A stretch of DNA of 64,000 bases from Lachnospiraceae bacterium (GCA_017408735.1 JAFQUB010000009.1:118829-182828), one strand, 5' to 3'. Numbered from the stretch's first letter, positions 52,603 through 61,360 are shown. Notes: generated by a model from the sequence alone, not told the origin. Program-made: numbers and translations.

Positions 52603-53523
52603 ATGCAAAATTTAGAAGTACTTATTAATAATTACCTATATCACTGTTATACCCGAAAAAACTTGGATTCTAAAACAATTAAAGCTTACCGAATAGACTT
52701 AAACCAGTTTCTTTCTTTAATTTCATCATCTACGCTCCCCATTCCAAAGGAAATTCTTCTAGAATATCTTTCTAACATTCATCAAACGTACCAACCTCGT
52801 ACCATCAAAAGAAAAATAGCCAGCGTAAAAGCCTTTTTTCATTATTTAGAATACGAAGAAATTATTGAAAACAATCCTTTTAATAAAATAGATTTTAACT
52901 TTCGCCAGCCAAAACGACTACCAAAAACCATTCCTTCTAACATTATACAACTATTTTTATCTACTCTTTACAAGGAAAAGAATCTATGTAGTACTCCGTT
53001 TCAATCCAAAGCTGCCTTACGGGATATTGCCGTTATGGAACTGCTATTTGCTACCGGAATGCGTATTTCCGAGCTTTGTTCTTTAAAACAGGTTGATTTG
53101 GATTTGGAAAACGGAACTGTTCTAATTTGGGGAAAAGGCGCCAAGGAGCGTATGCTTCACATTAGCAATGAAGATGTAATTAAAGCTCTTTCGGATTATA
53201 AAGCTGCTTTTGAAAATGAACTTAAAACTACTGACTGGTTGTTTATCAACCGTTTGCAGCAACGCTTGTCTGAACAATCTGTAAGAAATATGATTAACCG
53301 ATACGCAAAGATAGCCGGTATCGAAATGCACATTACTCCCCATATGTTCCGCCATTCTTTTGCCACTCTGTTACTGGAAGCAGATGTGGATATCAGGTAT
53401 ATCCAAAAACTGCTGGGACATAGCTCAATTACAACTACGGAGATTTATACTAGCGTTTCTATGAATAAGCAGAGGGAGATATTGGAGGGGAAACATCCTC
53501 GGAATGGGATGAGGGTGGAATGA
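52603..53523 (+). CDS. Tyrosine recombinase (XerD/invertase-like) of the DNA inversion switch
   Basis: A 306-residue tyrosine recombinase. The SAM-like N-terminal domain spans about 1-95 (KTIKAYRIDLNQFLSL, RTIKRKIASVKAFFHYLEYE). The catalytic domain has Arg in ATGMRISELCSL near 150-161, the Lys in GKGAKERMLHI near 175-185, His-x-x-Arg in HMFRHSFATLLLEAD near 250-264, His in LGHSSITTTEIYT near 277-289 and the nucleophile Tyr288. All catalytic residues are intact. Its stop codon is one base before a 39-bp repeat whose inverted partner is 4.4 kb away, so its job is most likely site-specific inversion of that segment rather than phage integration. Confidence 0.93.
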   Translation: MQNLEVLINNYLYHCYTRKNLDSKTIKAYRIDLNQFLSLISSSTLPIPKEILLEYLSNIHQTYQPRTIKRKIASVKAFFHYLEYEEIIENNPFNKIDFNFRQPKRLPKTIPSNIIQLFLSTLYKEKNLCSTPFQSKAALRDIAVMELLFATGMRISELCSLKQVDLDLENGTVLIWGKGAKERMLHISNEDVIKALSDYKAAFENELKTTDWLFINRLQQRLSEQSVRNMINRYAKIAGIEMHITPHMFRHSFATLLLEADVDIRYIQKLLGHSSITTTEIYTSVSMNKQREILEGKHPRNGMRVE

Positions 53524-53524
53524 T

Positions 53525-53563
53525 GGATAATAGATGATTATCAATCATATTTTCAAGGGTATA
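53525..53563 (+). repeat. Left inverted repeat of the invertible segment
   Basis: A 39-bp sequence starting one base after the recombinase stop codon and exactly complementary to 57944-57982. Its centre holds a dyad, ATGATT-ATC-AATCAT, as expected for a recombinase core. Identity ends abruptly on both sides (T versus T at 53564/57943 and T versus T at 53524/57983). Confidence 0.95.
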
Positions 53564-53600
53564 TCATCTAAAGTCCGCAATATTGTTTAGGAGGTGCGCA

Positions 53601-54827
53601 ATGTATCATTTAAAGAACTTTTTAGGGGACAAATTTGAAAGAGTACGTTCTATCATTGATAATGAATATTCTCAGATGAATGAATATGTAAACCTTATCG
53701 GAAGTGCAAACTATGCCTTCCCTTCTGTGTTAGAGGCGATGAATACCCCTTTTAATTTAAATCCCTCTGAAGGTAGTCGTGGAAATCGATATTTTCCGCT
53801 ATGTGATGGTATCGATTCATTAGAAGCTATGGCGGAAGAAATGTTGCTAAAACTATTTCATTGCAACGGATATTCCAGTAATATAGAAGCGTATTCTGGG
53901 ACGCAAGCAAATCAAATAGTTTATCAAGCTGTATTAAAACCAAATGATGCAGTTGTAATTATGGCGCCAAATGCAGGAGGACATGTTTCTCATTATCATT
54001 ACTTAAATACATTTTGCAATATATATACATACAGTGTAAATGAGATGGACGAAATAGACTATGAAGCAATAGAAATACTCTGCAAAAAAAATCATCCCCG
54101 ATTATTAATTGCCGGGGCTAGCTCTTATCCAAGAAACATTGACTACATTAAATTGTCTGAGATATGTCAGAAGTATAATACTCTGCTATTAGCAGATATC
54201 TCACATACAGCAATCTATATTGTAGCTAACAGACACGTATCCCCATTTGGTTACGCCGATTTTGTCACTTTTACGACTCATAAAACCACACGCGGAATAC
54301 GTGGAGGAATAGTAATGTGCAAAGAGGAATATATTTCTAAGATAAATCGAGCCACATTTCCTATCGTCCAAGGTGCTCCAAAGTTTAACGAAGTTTTAGC
54401 CAAAACAATTATGCTCGCTGAATTAGATTTAATAAATATTAATGAATATGTTGATAGAATTTTAAAAATTTCAAGTTCGTTCGTAAATATTTTTAAAGAG
54501 CATGATTTGAAATTATATACGAACGGAAGTGATTCGCACTTAATCCTAGTGGATTTGAGAGAATCATCTTTTACAGGAAAAGAGGCTGAAGAATTGTTAC
54601 TAAAACAACATATTTTAGTGAATCGTAATCAGTTGCCAAATGACAGAAGAAGTGCCAATATAACATCAGGAATCAGAATCGGAATTTTAACCTTAGCAAC
54701 GTTAAATATGCCTGAGAAGGAATATAATCAATTAGCTTCTCTTATAGCCTCTACAATAAGACAAAGACGTATTATTGATTGTACACTTGCGTGCGAAATT
54801 ATAAAGCCCTACAAAATTATATTATAA
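53601..54827 (+). CDS. SHMT-like PLP-dependent enzyme, divergent
   Basis: A 408-residue protein starting at ATG 53601, behind AGGAGGTGCGCA; six codons upstream are in frame but lack a site. It aligns along its length with serine hydroxymethyltransferase: SGTQANQIVYQAVL from 99, LIAGASSYPRNIDY from 169, LLLADISH at 195-202, PLP lysine K228 in TTHKTTRG, TNGSDSHLILVDLR from 307, and SGIRIG with Arg359. But A125 stands where the PLP-stacking His of LAHGGH is expected, and P55 where a Tyr near the folate/PLP site is usual. It is therefore likely a paralogue with a different reaction. A dedicated SHMT for folate metabolism would not be phase-variable. Substrate unknown. Confidence 0.85.
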   Translation: MYHLKNFLGDKFERVRSIIDNEYSQMNEYVNLIGSANYAFPSVLEAMNTPFNLNPSEGSRGNRYFPLCDGIDSLEAMAEEMLLKLFHCNGYSSNIEAYSGTQANQIVYQAVLKPNDAVVIMAPNAGGHVSHYHYLNTFCNIYTYSVNEMDEIDYEAIEILCKKNHPRLLIAGASSYPRNIDYIKLSEICQKYNTLLLADISHTAIYIVANRHVSPFGYADFVTFTTHKTTRGIRGGIVMCKEEYISKINRATFPIVQGAPKFNEVLAKTIMLAELDLININEYVDRILKISSSFVNIFKEHDLKLYTNGSDSHLILVDLRESSFTGKEAEELLLKQHILVNRNQLPNDRRSANITSGIRIGILTLATLNMPEKEYNQLASLIASTIRQRRIIDCTLACEIIKPYKIIL

Positions 54828-54841
54828 ACAGTAATCAATAG

Positions 54842-54888
54842 AAGTTATAAGTGGAGTAAAGAGACAGATGGAACTCCACTTATAACTT
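54842..54888. terminator. Bidirectional terminator in the centre of the invertible segment
   Basis: A perfect 16-bp stem, AAGTTATAAGTGGAGT (54842-54857) and its complement (54873-54888), flanked by A- and T-rich bases. It separates the convergent SHMT-like and STAND genes and would work in either orientation of the segment. Confidence 0.88.
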
Positions 54889-54900
54889 TTCATAATTACT

Positions 54901-57285
54901 CTAATATCTCCAATGTGGAGATATTCCTAACATAAAACTATTAATATTGGGATTATTTAATATTAAGCCATATAGCTTCATATTTCCCGGATAGGTTTTC
55001 GCTAAAACGTCAGTTGCCATAAAGTTATCATTTCGCAATATGTATAAATTATATTCACACAATAATTTAATCCATGGATCAGGCAATTCTTCTGCCCCAG
55101 AACATAGTTCTAATAATTCCTCACGAATAGAATGAACCTCCTGCCTGTTCATGAGATATCTGCATATTAAAATATTGCATCTCAATTTTATCATGTCAAA
55201 AGAGAGACTACTTGGCATAATTGTTTTAGCACATTCAAAATATTCTAGTGCAAGTGCAGGATTATTTTCACACAAATAGCTTACACCAATATTAATCATA
55301 GACTGGTATTCCTCATTGGACTTTAGTTGATGCATAATTTTTTTTGCTTGGTTAAAATACCTTCTGGCCATATATATACTTTCTTTCTCTTGACTTTGAT
55401 ATAAATACAAAATACCGATATTATTCAAACAGGTAGATTCTACAAATTTATTATCTAGATTCTGGAAATAATCCAATGCATTCTGTATATTTTTAATTGC
55501 ATCATCGTAAAGAAAAAGGTGTCCGGAATTTCTTAATATTATATAATAATACTCAATATCTGAATACTGATACATATTTTGTTGTAAATAGAGAACTTTT
55601 TCTCGAACTTCATCATCATGGCGCAAATGTTGTAAGGCATTCAAATATATGCTCCATCCCTCATAATTGGTCAAGCGATTATCTAAAGTGTCTATTGCTT
55701 CCTGATAATGATATGATTGTAATAAAAATTTTGCTTTATATAACTCCATATTATAAAAACTGGAAAGCTGATTGCTAATTTCTAACCCTTCTTCAAAACA
55801 GCTTGTTTTTTGAAAGGAATCCAAAAGCTGAATAATGGAACAAATAGGAAATAGCAAAGCTATTTTGTTTCCATCGTTTATGCTTTTTGCTAAATTTCTA
55901 TATAATTGACATATTTGAAAATATCTAAATTTGGTATACAATATATTGATATATTTTTTTAGAACACCTAAGTGCTTCAAAAAATTGAATTGCTGTTCAA
56001 ATTCCATTAAGCCATTGACACAGAAGACAAAATCACTATCGTCGATTGGTTCATACAGTATTTCAGTAAAAACTTTTTCACACGAATGTATTAATTCTGT
56101 AAAACGTTCTTCTTCATCAATACACACCAGATTCTGTCTGCTGGCCTGCGAAATCTTTTCATGTTCAATTTTCAATGTATCATTTTCCCCAATAAGTACA
56201 TATTTCATTTTACATAAATTAGAGATACTTTGGCGTAACTCTATTTCATTACATCCATGGTTGTATCTTACAATTCTTTCGATAAAAGACATTTTTATGC
56301 CCTCTGGAAATAAAGATGCCAAATCTACAATATCTTTGTTTATTTCATCCAATGCTCTTATTCCTTGCAAGGTAGGGGTTTCATTGATATTTTCTACACC
56401 ATTTTGATTGATTTGAAAAATAAGTTCATCAATTTCTCGCATATTGCCATATTGTACTAAAGCATATAAGTATTCTAAGCGTGCTTTTACAGCATAATAA
56501 TGCTCTTGCTTTAAGTTTTGGTTGCAAATCTCATCAAATATATCTATAGTAACATTCTCAACACTGAGTATTAAAGAATCATTATCTAATTTGTGTTCTT
56601 CAATTAATGTTCTAGTAATAGACATATTGTTTTTCAGAGTGTATGATGTAAATAAAAGTATATTACCTTCTACTTGTCGAAGTAATTCATAAAACTCATT
56701 CACAATTCCTAACGATAAATATTGAATATTATCTATAAAAACTATCAAGCCTGTAGTTTTACTTAAAAAATCCAGATATTCACTAAACAGATACTGATTT
56801 GTATGATAGTCTTTTGCAGTACTTTCTCCATCGGTGTTCAACAGTTTATAAATCAATGTACCCACTGTTGGCAATAAAGATAGTGATGTAATCAAAGCTT
56901 TTTTGGCATTGTTTTTTACATCTTCCTTATACGTCGATTTTTCCAAAAATGCCAAGAAAGTATTACCTTCGGTGACATGCGTTTGGTTTTTCTCATGAGA
57001 ATTGTTTTTTTGCAATAATTTATAAATTAATAAATTGTAAAAGATGTCCATAGTACAATCTTCTGGAATTTGTGACGCATCGTAATGCAGTACTGTATAG
57101 CCGCTGAAGAAATCGCCGTTATGCAGCAAACTGATAGACGATGATATAAGTTCTGTTTTTCCAGTCCCAGACGATCCAAAGACAGAAACGTGCCCTATAT
57201 TATTGTGTTCAGCTACGTACTCAAGTATTTCTTGTTCTTCCATTCTATTAAAATGTTTTAAATTTGTAGTAATTATTTTGGACAT
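54901..57285 (-). CDS. STAND-type NTPase with TPR-like C-terminus
   Basis: A 794-residue protein. The NTPase domain has Walker A VFGSSGTGKTELISSS near 35-50 (G37-T44) and Walker B LIVFIDNIQYL near 180-190, followed by an ILLFTSYTLKNN sensor-like strand near 215 and a helical winged region to about 400 (KMSFIERIVRYNHGCNEIEL). Residues about 440-790 form TPR-like helical repeats (e.g. SYHYQEAIDTLDNRLTNYEG and CLNNIGILYLYQSQEKESIY). This is the layout of STAND signalling ATPases such as MalT- or AVAST-like proteins, here with no obvious effector domain. Its ATG follows the unknown gene's TGA by 4 nt, so the two are coupled. Role could be regulatory or defensive. Confidence 0.8.
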   Translation of the reverse strand: MSKIITTNLKHFNRMEEQEILEYVAEHNNIGHVSVFGSSGTGKTELISSSISLLHNGDFFSGYTVLHYDASQIPEDCTMDIFYNLLIYKLLQKNNSHEKNQTHVTEGNTFLAFLEKSTYKEDVKNNAKKALITSLSLLPTVGTLIYKLLNTDGESTAKDYHTNQYLFSEYLDFLSKTTGLIVFIDNIQYLSLGIVNEFYELLRQVEGNILLFTSYTLKNNMSITRTLIEEHKLDNDSLILSVENVTIDIFDEICNQNLKQEHYYAVKARLEYLYALVQYGNMREIDELIFQINQNGVENINETPTLQGIRALDEINKDIVDLASLFPEGIKMSFIERIVRYNHGCNEIELRQSISNLCKMKYVLIGENDTLKIEHEKISQASRQNLVCIDEEERFTELIHSCEKVFTEILYEPIDDSDFVFCVNGLMEFEQQFNFLKHLGVLKKYINILYTKFRYFQICQLYRNLAKSINDGNKIALLFPICSIIQLLDSFQKTSCFEEGLEISNQLSSFYNMELYKAKFLLQSYHYQEAIDTLDNRLTNYEGWSIYLNALQHLRHDDEVREKVLYLQQNMYQYSDIEYYYIILRNSGHLFLYDDAIKNIQNALDYFQNLDNKFVESTCLNNIGILYLYQSQEKESIYMARRYFNQAKKIMHQLKSNEEYQSMINIGVSYLCENNPALALEYFECAKTIMPSSLSFDMIKLRCNILICRYLMNRQEVHSIREELLELCSGAEELPDPWIKLLCEYNLYILRNDNFMATDVLAKTYPGNMKLYGLILNNPNINSFMLGISPHWRY

Positions 57286-57289
57286 TATT

Positions 57290-57880
57290 TCAGACTCCTT
57301 TATTAATTATATCTAAAATGTCTTGATGCAACTGCTTTATGGTATATGAAAGTTCAAGAGGACGCCATCCTAAGTCCAATCTCTCTTGGATTCTTTTCGC
57401 TGAAGCAATCGCACACTTTATATCATAAATACTGTCAAAAACCACTCCATCCTTATCATAAATTACAGGATATGATTCTCTAAAATCAACAATATACATG
57501 GGAACATCTAATACTAATGTGTCTACTCCTTTTTCTAATATATATGCCAGGGTCCAATGAGTATTGTCAGACCAAAGCCTGTTGTCTTTGCTGATAACAA
57601 AACGTACAGCCCGATGGCACAGAGAATGACTCATATTTTTTATTCGAAAATATTCGTTTTCAATACTCGCATTTCTATGGATGCCCAAAATTGTATTTGG
57701 GTATCCAACTAAATCAGAATGTTCAAAAAAAATCTTTGTTCGATTTCTATAATCGGCAACATGCTTTGACTCAACATCTTCTAGTCTTTTATATAAAAAA
57801 TCGGCTATTGTAGTAGGTGGCTTTCCGATTTCATAATCAACATATTTAAATACGCATACATGTTCTCCCGTGATTGCCAT
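57290..57880 (-). CDS. Unknown partner protein of the STAND NTPase
   Basis: A 196-residue protein starting MAITGEHVCVFKYVDYEIGK at 57880, behind AGGAGGGATATA. Visible features are a central HSLCHRAVRFVISKDNRLW stretch, DNTHWTLAYILEKGVDTLVL near 114-133, a tail IDIKC...GWRPLELSYTIKQLHQDIL, and no membrane segments. I do not recognise the family. As the first gene of the leftward module, 63 bp from the right repeat and coupled to the STAND gene, it is a candidate effector or sensor of that NTPase. Confidence 0.75.
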   Translation of the reverse strand: MAITGEHVCVFKYVDYEIGKPPTTIADFLYKRLEDVESKHVADYRNRTKIFFEHSDLVGYPNTILGIHRNASIENEYFRIKNMSHSLCHRAVRFVISKDNRLWSDNTHWTLAYILEKGVDTLVLDVPMYIVDFRESYPVIYDKDGVVFDSIYDIKCAIASAKRIQERLDLGWRPLELSYTIKQLHQDILDIINKGV

Positions 57881-57943
57881 TATATCCCTCCTCTTTACCA
57901 CTATAGTATATCAATTGCAGTCAAAGAGTAAATACTAATTTAT

Positions 57944-57982
57944 TATACCCTTGAAAATATGATTGATAATCATCTATTATCC
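57944..57982 (-). repeat. Right inverted repeat of the invertible segment
   Basis: Exact reverse complement of 53525-53563 (39 of 39 positions). Reading inward (minus strand) it is followed by TATAAT formed at its inner edge, whereas the left copy gives TATATC, so the two ends are not equivalent as promoters. Outside it, TGTCGA occurs twice at 58037-58052; no terminator is seen before 58150. Confidence 0.95.
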
Positions 57983-58150
57983 TTTATACGATTAGTTTTC
58001 AATAACTCTTTTTATTTTAACAGACTCTACCTTTTATTTTTGTCGAATGTTGTCGATTTTATATTTTTTTATATTTTTCTTTCTATACTTACACTACAAT
58101 TCAATTTTATTGCAATTTCTATTAAACTTTTTTATCACTCAATCCACGTC

Positions 58151-58603
58151 TTACTTCACCCCTACATAAACATGCACCTCCGCATTTTCACAATCATCAT
58201 TCTGATATTCTTCAAAATCACAAACAAAAGTCCGTTCCAAATCCATCTTCCAAAGTTCCTGCCAAAACTGTGCAACTGCTGTTATCATATTTCCTTTTAC
58301 AATAAATTTTGCATATTTTCCTGCCGGAATTTTTCTCACTTCAAATCCTTCCGGAATACTCTCACTACTGACTTCACAGGCAACAACCACCGTGTAATCA
58401 CTCTTTTCATCCCCTGCATAATCTGTGTAAATGCCAAGAGCTTTTTCATTGGCTTTATCGAGAATCACAGGGTAACCTGTAGAAGAATAAAATTTCTTCC
58501 ACAAGCCCCCAATAATTTCGCCCATTTCCAGACTGGTGTTGTTTGTTCTTGCAGAATATCCTGCAACCATCTTCTCATCCAATGTTACAATTTCATAATT
58601 CAT
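58151..58603 (-). CDS. GyrI-like small-molecule binding domain protein
   Basis: A 150-residue protein, MNYEIVTLDEKMVAGYSART at the start, behind AGAGGTATTGTAT. It matches stand-alone GyrI-like/AraC effector-binding domains: VAGYSARTNN, GEIIGGLWKKFY, LGIYTDYAGDEKSDYTVVVA and IPAGKYAKFIVKG are the conserved strands. Such proteins bind or sequester hydrophobic drugs. It lies just outside the right repeat and is transcribed toward it, with no clear terminator, so its transcript might enter the right-hand module. Confidence 0.85.
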   Translation of the reverse strand: MNYEIVTLDEKMVAGYSARTNNTSLEMGEIIGGLWKKFYSSTGYPVILDKANEKALGIYTDYAGDEKSDYTVVVACEVSSESIPEGFEVRKIPAGKYAKFIVKGNMITAVAQFWQELWKMDLERTFVCDFEEYQNDDCENAEVHVYVGVK

Positions 58604-58675
58604 ATACAATACCTCTTTTCTTTTTGATAAAAGAAGTATAGCATGGCTAATATGACAACAACGTGTCATATTTAT

Positions 58676-60577
58676 CTACTCTACAATTTCTTCTCCTTCC
58701 ACATATTTTCGTTCCATCTTATGTCTTAGCTTTCGATTCTCCACCGTATCAAAAATAATGGAAAAATCATAGTCCTCCGGATACAGTTCCTCTGCGGCAA
58801 CCAAAAGCTTCACTCTCTTATGGTTAATCCAAATCTTTTTCCCCTGAAGCTGTACTCGTAAAACTCCTTTTTCATTAACGGTTTCACACACAATTCCAAT
58901 CTTTTTATCCGGATATACGGTGACACTGTCGCCCAACTGATATTTTCTTGCCTGCTCCAAAGATTTTTTCGGAACTTTCTTCTTTTTCACTGTAGCTGTG
59001 CTTTCTCTTTTTATTTCCGATGGAATATTTTGAAAATTATAATCCTTTGCCTGTTCCTGACCGTAGGCTGCGTTAATGGCACACTGCAACATAGAGGATG
59101 GCATTCCAAGCTTTTGAGCAATGTAAAACGCACAGCTTTCGCCGGCTTCTCCAAGCACCAGCTGATACAGTGGACGCAGACTTTCCTTGTCAAAGGTCAT
59201 TGTTGCATTTAGAATTCTTTTTTCCTGCTCTGCATAGTGCTTTACTTCCGGATAATGGGTGGTTACAAGAAATAAGGCTCCACTTTTCTTTAATTCCTGC
59301 AAAATAGCAATAGCAATTCCCATTCCCTCGGTAGGATCTGTTCCTGAACCCAGTTCGTCCATAATCACCAGACTGTCCTTATTTACCTTTTTCAATATGT
59401 CCAATACATTTGTAATATGAGCTGAAAAGGTAGACAAATTTTCTGATATATTTTGACCATCTCCAATGTCACACAGGAAATTGCTGTTCATACAGATTTC
59501 TGCTTCTGTACAGGCAACATGCAAGCCACATTGTGCCATCATGCAATTTAAAGCAACAGTCTTAATCGCCACAGTTTTTCCTCCTGTGTTTGGACCTGTG
59601 ATTACAATTCCCTGAATTCCATTTCCAATTTCAAACTGCAACGGCACGCAGACACTTTTATCCATCAATGGGTGCCTTCCGTCTTTTAATACAATTCGTC
59701 GCTCCACATTGATTTTCGGCTCGACTCCCTCAAACTCCATACTTAATTTTCCTTTTGAAAAAATAAAGTCAAGCTTTTGTAACATTTTTGCATTTGCCTG
59801 CATTTCTTCTGCCGCCTCCGCAACCATATCGGTTAGTGCATATAAAATTCTTCGTTCTTCATTTTCTGCATCTATTTTTAATAATTGTAATTCTTCGTAA
59901 TATTTTGCCACGGAAGACGGCTCCATAAATAAGGTATTTCCGGTAGCAGACTTATCTATAACACTGCCACTGATTTTAAACTTATATTCCTTTTTGACCG
60001 GAATACAAATATGTCCGTTTCGACTGGTACTAAAGTTGTCTGACATACATTCTTTGTGGGATTTCATCACCAAATCTGCTTTTTCCCGCATTTTCCGTTC
60101 TGCTCTTTCGATGTCACTCCTTAAAGATTTTAGCAATTTAGAAGCATTATCGTCCACCATTCCATTACGAATCTGTAAATGAATCATTTCTTTTACGTCC
60201 GATAATTCATTAAAATTTTCTTCATAATAAGCCAAAGAGATTTCAAATTGTTTACATCTGCTTAAATAATCCTTCAGCCGTTTCACAGCAACCAAAGTGG
60301 TTTCTATCTGCTCCAACTGCTGTCCGGTAAGACAGCCTCCTTTTTCAGCAATTTCTAATAATTCTCCTATTCCTTCTAGCGAAACCAACGGCGGTGTTCC
60401 ACCCTTTTCCAACAAAATTCTGGCTTCCGTTGTTTCTCTCTGTCTTGTAAGCAATCTGCTTTCTTCCATGATTGGAATTGTGTTTTTAATTTTCTCCTTT
60501 GCCCATTCTGTATAAGCAAATTCCATCCATTTTTCTTTTACTTTATCAAATTCTAAAATATGTTCTATTGCATTCAT
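58676..60577 (-). CDS. MutS2-like ATPase without Smr domain
   Basis: A 633-residue MutS-family protein with the start at MNAIEHILEFDKVKEKWMEF (60577), behind AGAGGGATAAAA. Helical lever/clamp regions cover about 1-310; Walker A TGPNTGGKTVAIKTV is near 331-345, and SENLSTFSAHITNV, then LVIMDELGSGTDPTEG near 400-415 and TTHYPEVKHYA near 437-447 complete the MutS ATPase. The C-terminus has a KOW-like segment (YQLGDSVTVYPDKKIGIVCE) but no Smr endonuclease domain. Related to MutS2/RqcU, which act on recombination intermediates or stalled ribosomes. Confidence 0.88.
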   Translation of the reverse strand: MNAIEHILEFDKVKEKWMEFAYTEWAKEKIKNTIPIMEESRLLTRQRETTEARILLEKGGTPPLVSLEGIGELLEIAEKGGCLTGQQLEQIETTLVAVKRLKDYLSRCKQFEISLAYYEENFNELSDVKEMIHLQIRNGMVDDNASKLLKSLRSDIERAERKMREKADLVMKSHKECMSDNFSTSRNGHICIPVKKEYKFKISGSVIDKSATGNTLFMEPSSVAKYYEELQLLKIDAENEERRILYALTDMVAEAAEEMQANAKMLQKLDFIFSKGKLSMEFEGVEPKINVERRIVLKDGRHPLMDKSVCVPLQFEIGNGIQGIVITGPNTGGKTVAIKTVALNCMMAQCGLHVACTEAEICMNSNFLCDIGDGQNISENLSTFSAHITNVLDILKKVNKDSLVIMDELGSGTDPTEGMGIAIAILQELKKSGALFLVTTHYPEVKHYAEQEKRILNATMTFDKESLRPLYQLVLGEAGESCAFYIAQKLGMPSSMLQCAINAAYGQEQAKDYNFQNIPSEIKRESTATVKKKKVPKKSLEQARKYQLGDSVTVYPDKKIGIVCETVNEKGVLRVQLQGKKIWINHKRVKLLVAAEELYPEDYDFSIIFDTVENRKLRHKMERKYVEGEEIVE

Positions 60578-60625
60578 TTTTATCCCTCTTTCTTTCAGTT
60601 GCATTGCTCAGCCACCAAATTACAA

Positions 60626-61174
60626 TCATCTTAACGACTCATAAAAATCATAATTTACCTGACCTTTTATATGCTCTAATGCTCCCGGTTCTAATTCCTT
60701 CACCATCAAACAGGCAATATCCGGCAAGTGAACCGTTTCACCCGGAACAATTCCGTAATTTGCCGAAGTTCGAAATCCTCTTGCTTGATAATTCTGTGGA
60801 TTTCCTTCTACGATAACTGCTTTGTATCCCAATTTTTTTGCCACCTCAAAACCATACTCTATCAATTCTTTTGAGATATGCTGCCTTTGCAGCTCTGTTT
60901 TTACCGCTGCCGGAGATAATAGCAATAATTCCTTTTCATAATTTCCTTCCAGATGGAAGCCTGAGAACATCACATATCCTATCACTTCTTCTATTTCATT
61001 TACCATCATCAAATCCAGCTCAGGTATATAGTATTTCTTACTTCGAATTTCTGCTACCAACTCCCGAACCACTTTTCCTTCTTCTTCATCTGAATATTCT
61101 GTAAATACTTTTTCAACAAAGTCTAATGTTTCCTGTGTAAATTTTCCTGTTACTGTTTTTATAATTCGCTCCAT
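60626..61174 (-). CDS. GNAT-family N-acetyltransferase (YhbS-like)
   Basis: A 182-residue protein with the start MERIIKTVTGKFTQETLDFV at 61174, behind AAGGAGAAGATAAAA; the much longer in-frame extension lies in a structured leader. Recognisable GNAT parts are VNEIEEVIGYVMFSGFHLEG, LLLLSPAAVKTELQRQHISK (the acetyl-CoA pyrophosphate loop) and AVIVEGNPQNYQARGFRTSA. The YhbS-like subgroup acetylates unknown small molecules. The leader carries a small ORF and two terminator hairpins, so expression looks conditional. Confidence 0.87.
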   Translation of the reverse strand: MERIIKTVTGKFTQETLDFVEKVFTEYSDEEEGKVVRELVAEIRSKKYYIPELDLMMVNEIEEVIGYVMFSGFHLEGNYEKELLLLSPAAVKTELQRQHISKELIEYGFEVAKKLGYKAVIVEGNPQNYQARGFRTSANYGIVPGETVHLPDIACLMVKELEPGALEHIKGQVNYDFYESLR

Positions 61175-61253
61175 TTTTATCTTCTCCTTTTTTAACAACT
61201 GCAAGGGTTTTACCACCTCTGCGACACTACCTTTTTGACTTTTCAACATAACA

Positions 61254-61301
61254 AAAAACCATGGATATCTGCCCTGACGGCATAGCATCTCCATGGTTTT
61301 T
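61254..61301 (-). terminator. Leader terminator proximal to the GNAT gene
   Basis: AAAAACCATGGA (61254-61265) and TCCATGGTTTTT (61290-61301) form a 12-bp stem; on the minus strand it ends in T6. It lies 80 bp before the GNAT start, so it must be passed for expression. Confidence 0.75.
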
Positions 61302-61325
61302 CGAAAGCTAAATACACAAAAGAAA

Positions 61326-61357
61326 GATATCATGATTTTCTCAAAATCATTGATATC
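61326..61357. other. Stem-loop between the two GNAT-leader terminators
   Basis: GATATCATGATTTT (61326-61339) pairs with the segment at 61343-61357 through 14 bp with one bulged base. Together with its neighbours it makes three consecutive hairpins within 130 nt. Confidence 0.6.
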
Positions 61358-61360
61358 AAA

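Larger units (their letters stand above)
53525..57982. other. Putative 4.4-kb invertible DNA segment (inverton)
   Basis: Bounded by perfect 39-bp inverted repeats with a tyrosine recombinase gene directly outside the left one. Inside are an SHMT-like gene reading right and a two-gene unit (unknown protein, STAND NTPase) reading left, which converge on a bidirectional terminator at 54842-54888. Both modules start close to a repeat (37 and 63 bp), so inversion would exchange which module follows the recombinase promoter. Only one orientation is visible here; inversion itself is inferred. Confidence 0.85.

Noticed and set aside
52603..53523. Recombinase as integrase of an integrative element
   Set aside because: No tRNA gene, att-like direct repeats, relaxase or phage genes nearby, while a perfect inverted repeat pair starts next to its stop codon.
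57959..58627. A 222-codon plus-strand reading frame over the right flank of the invertible segment
   Set aside because: It lies opposite the clear GyrI-like gene, is dominated by Phe/Ile/His codons typical of antisense A+T-rich DNA, and has no ribosome site.
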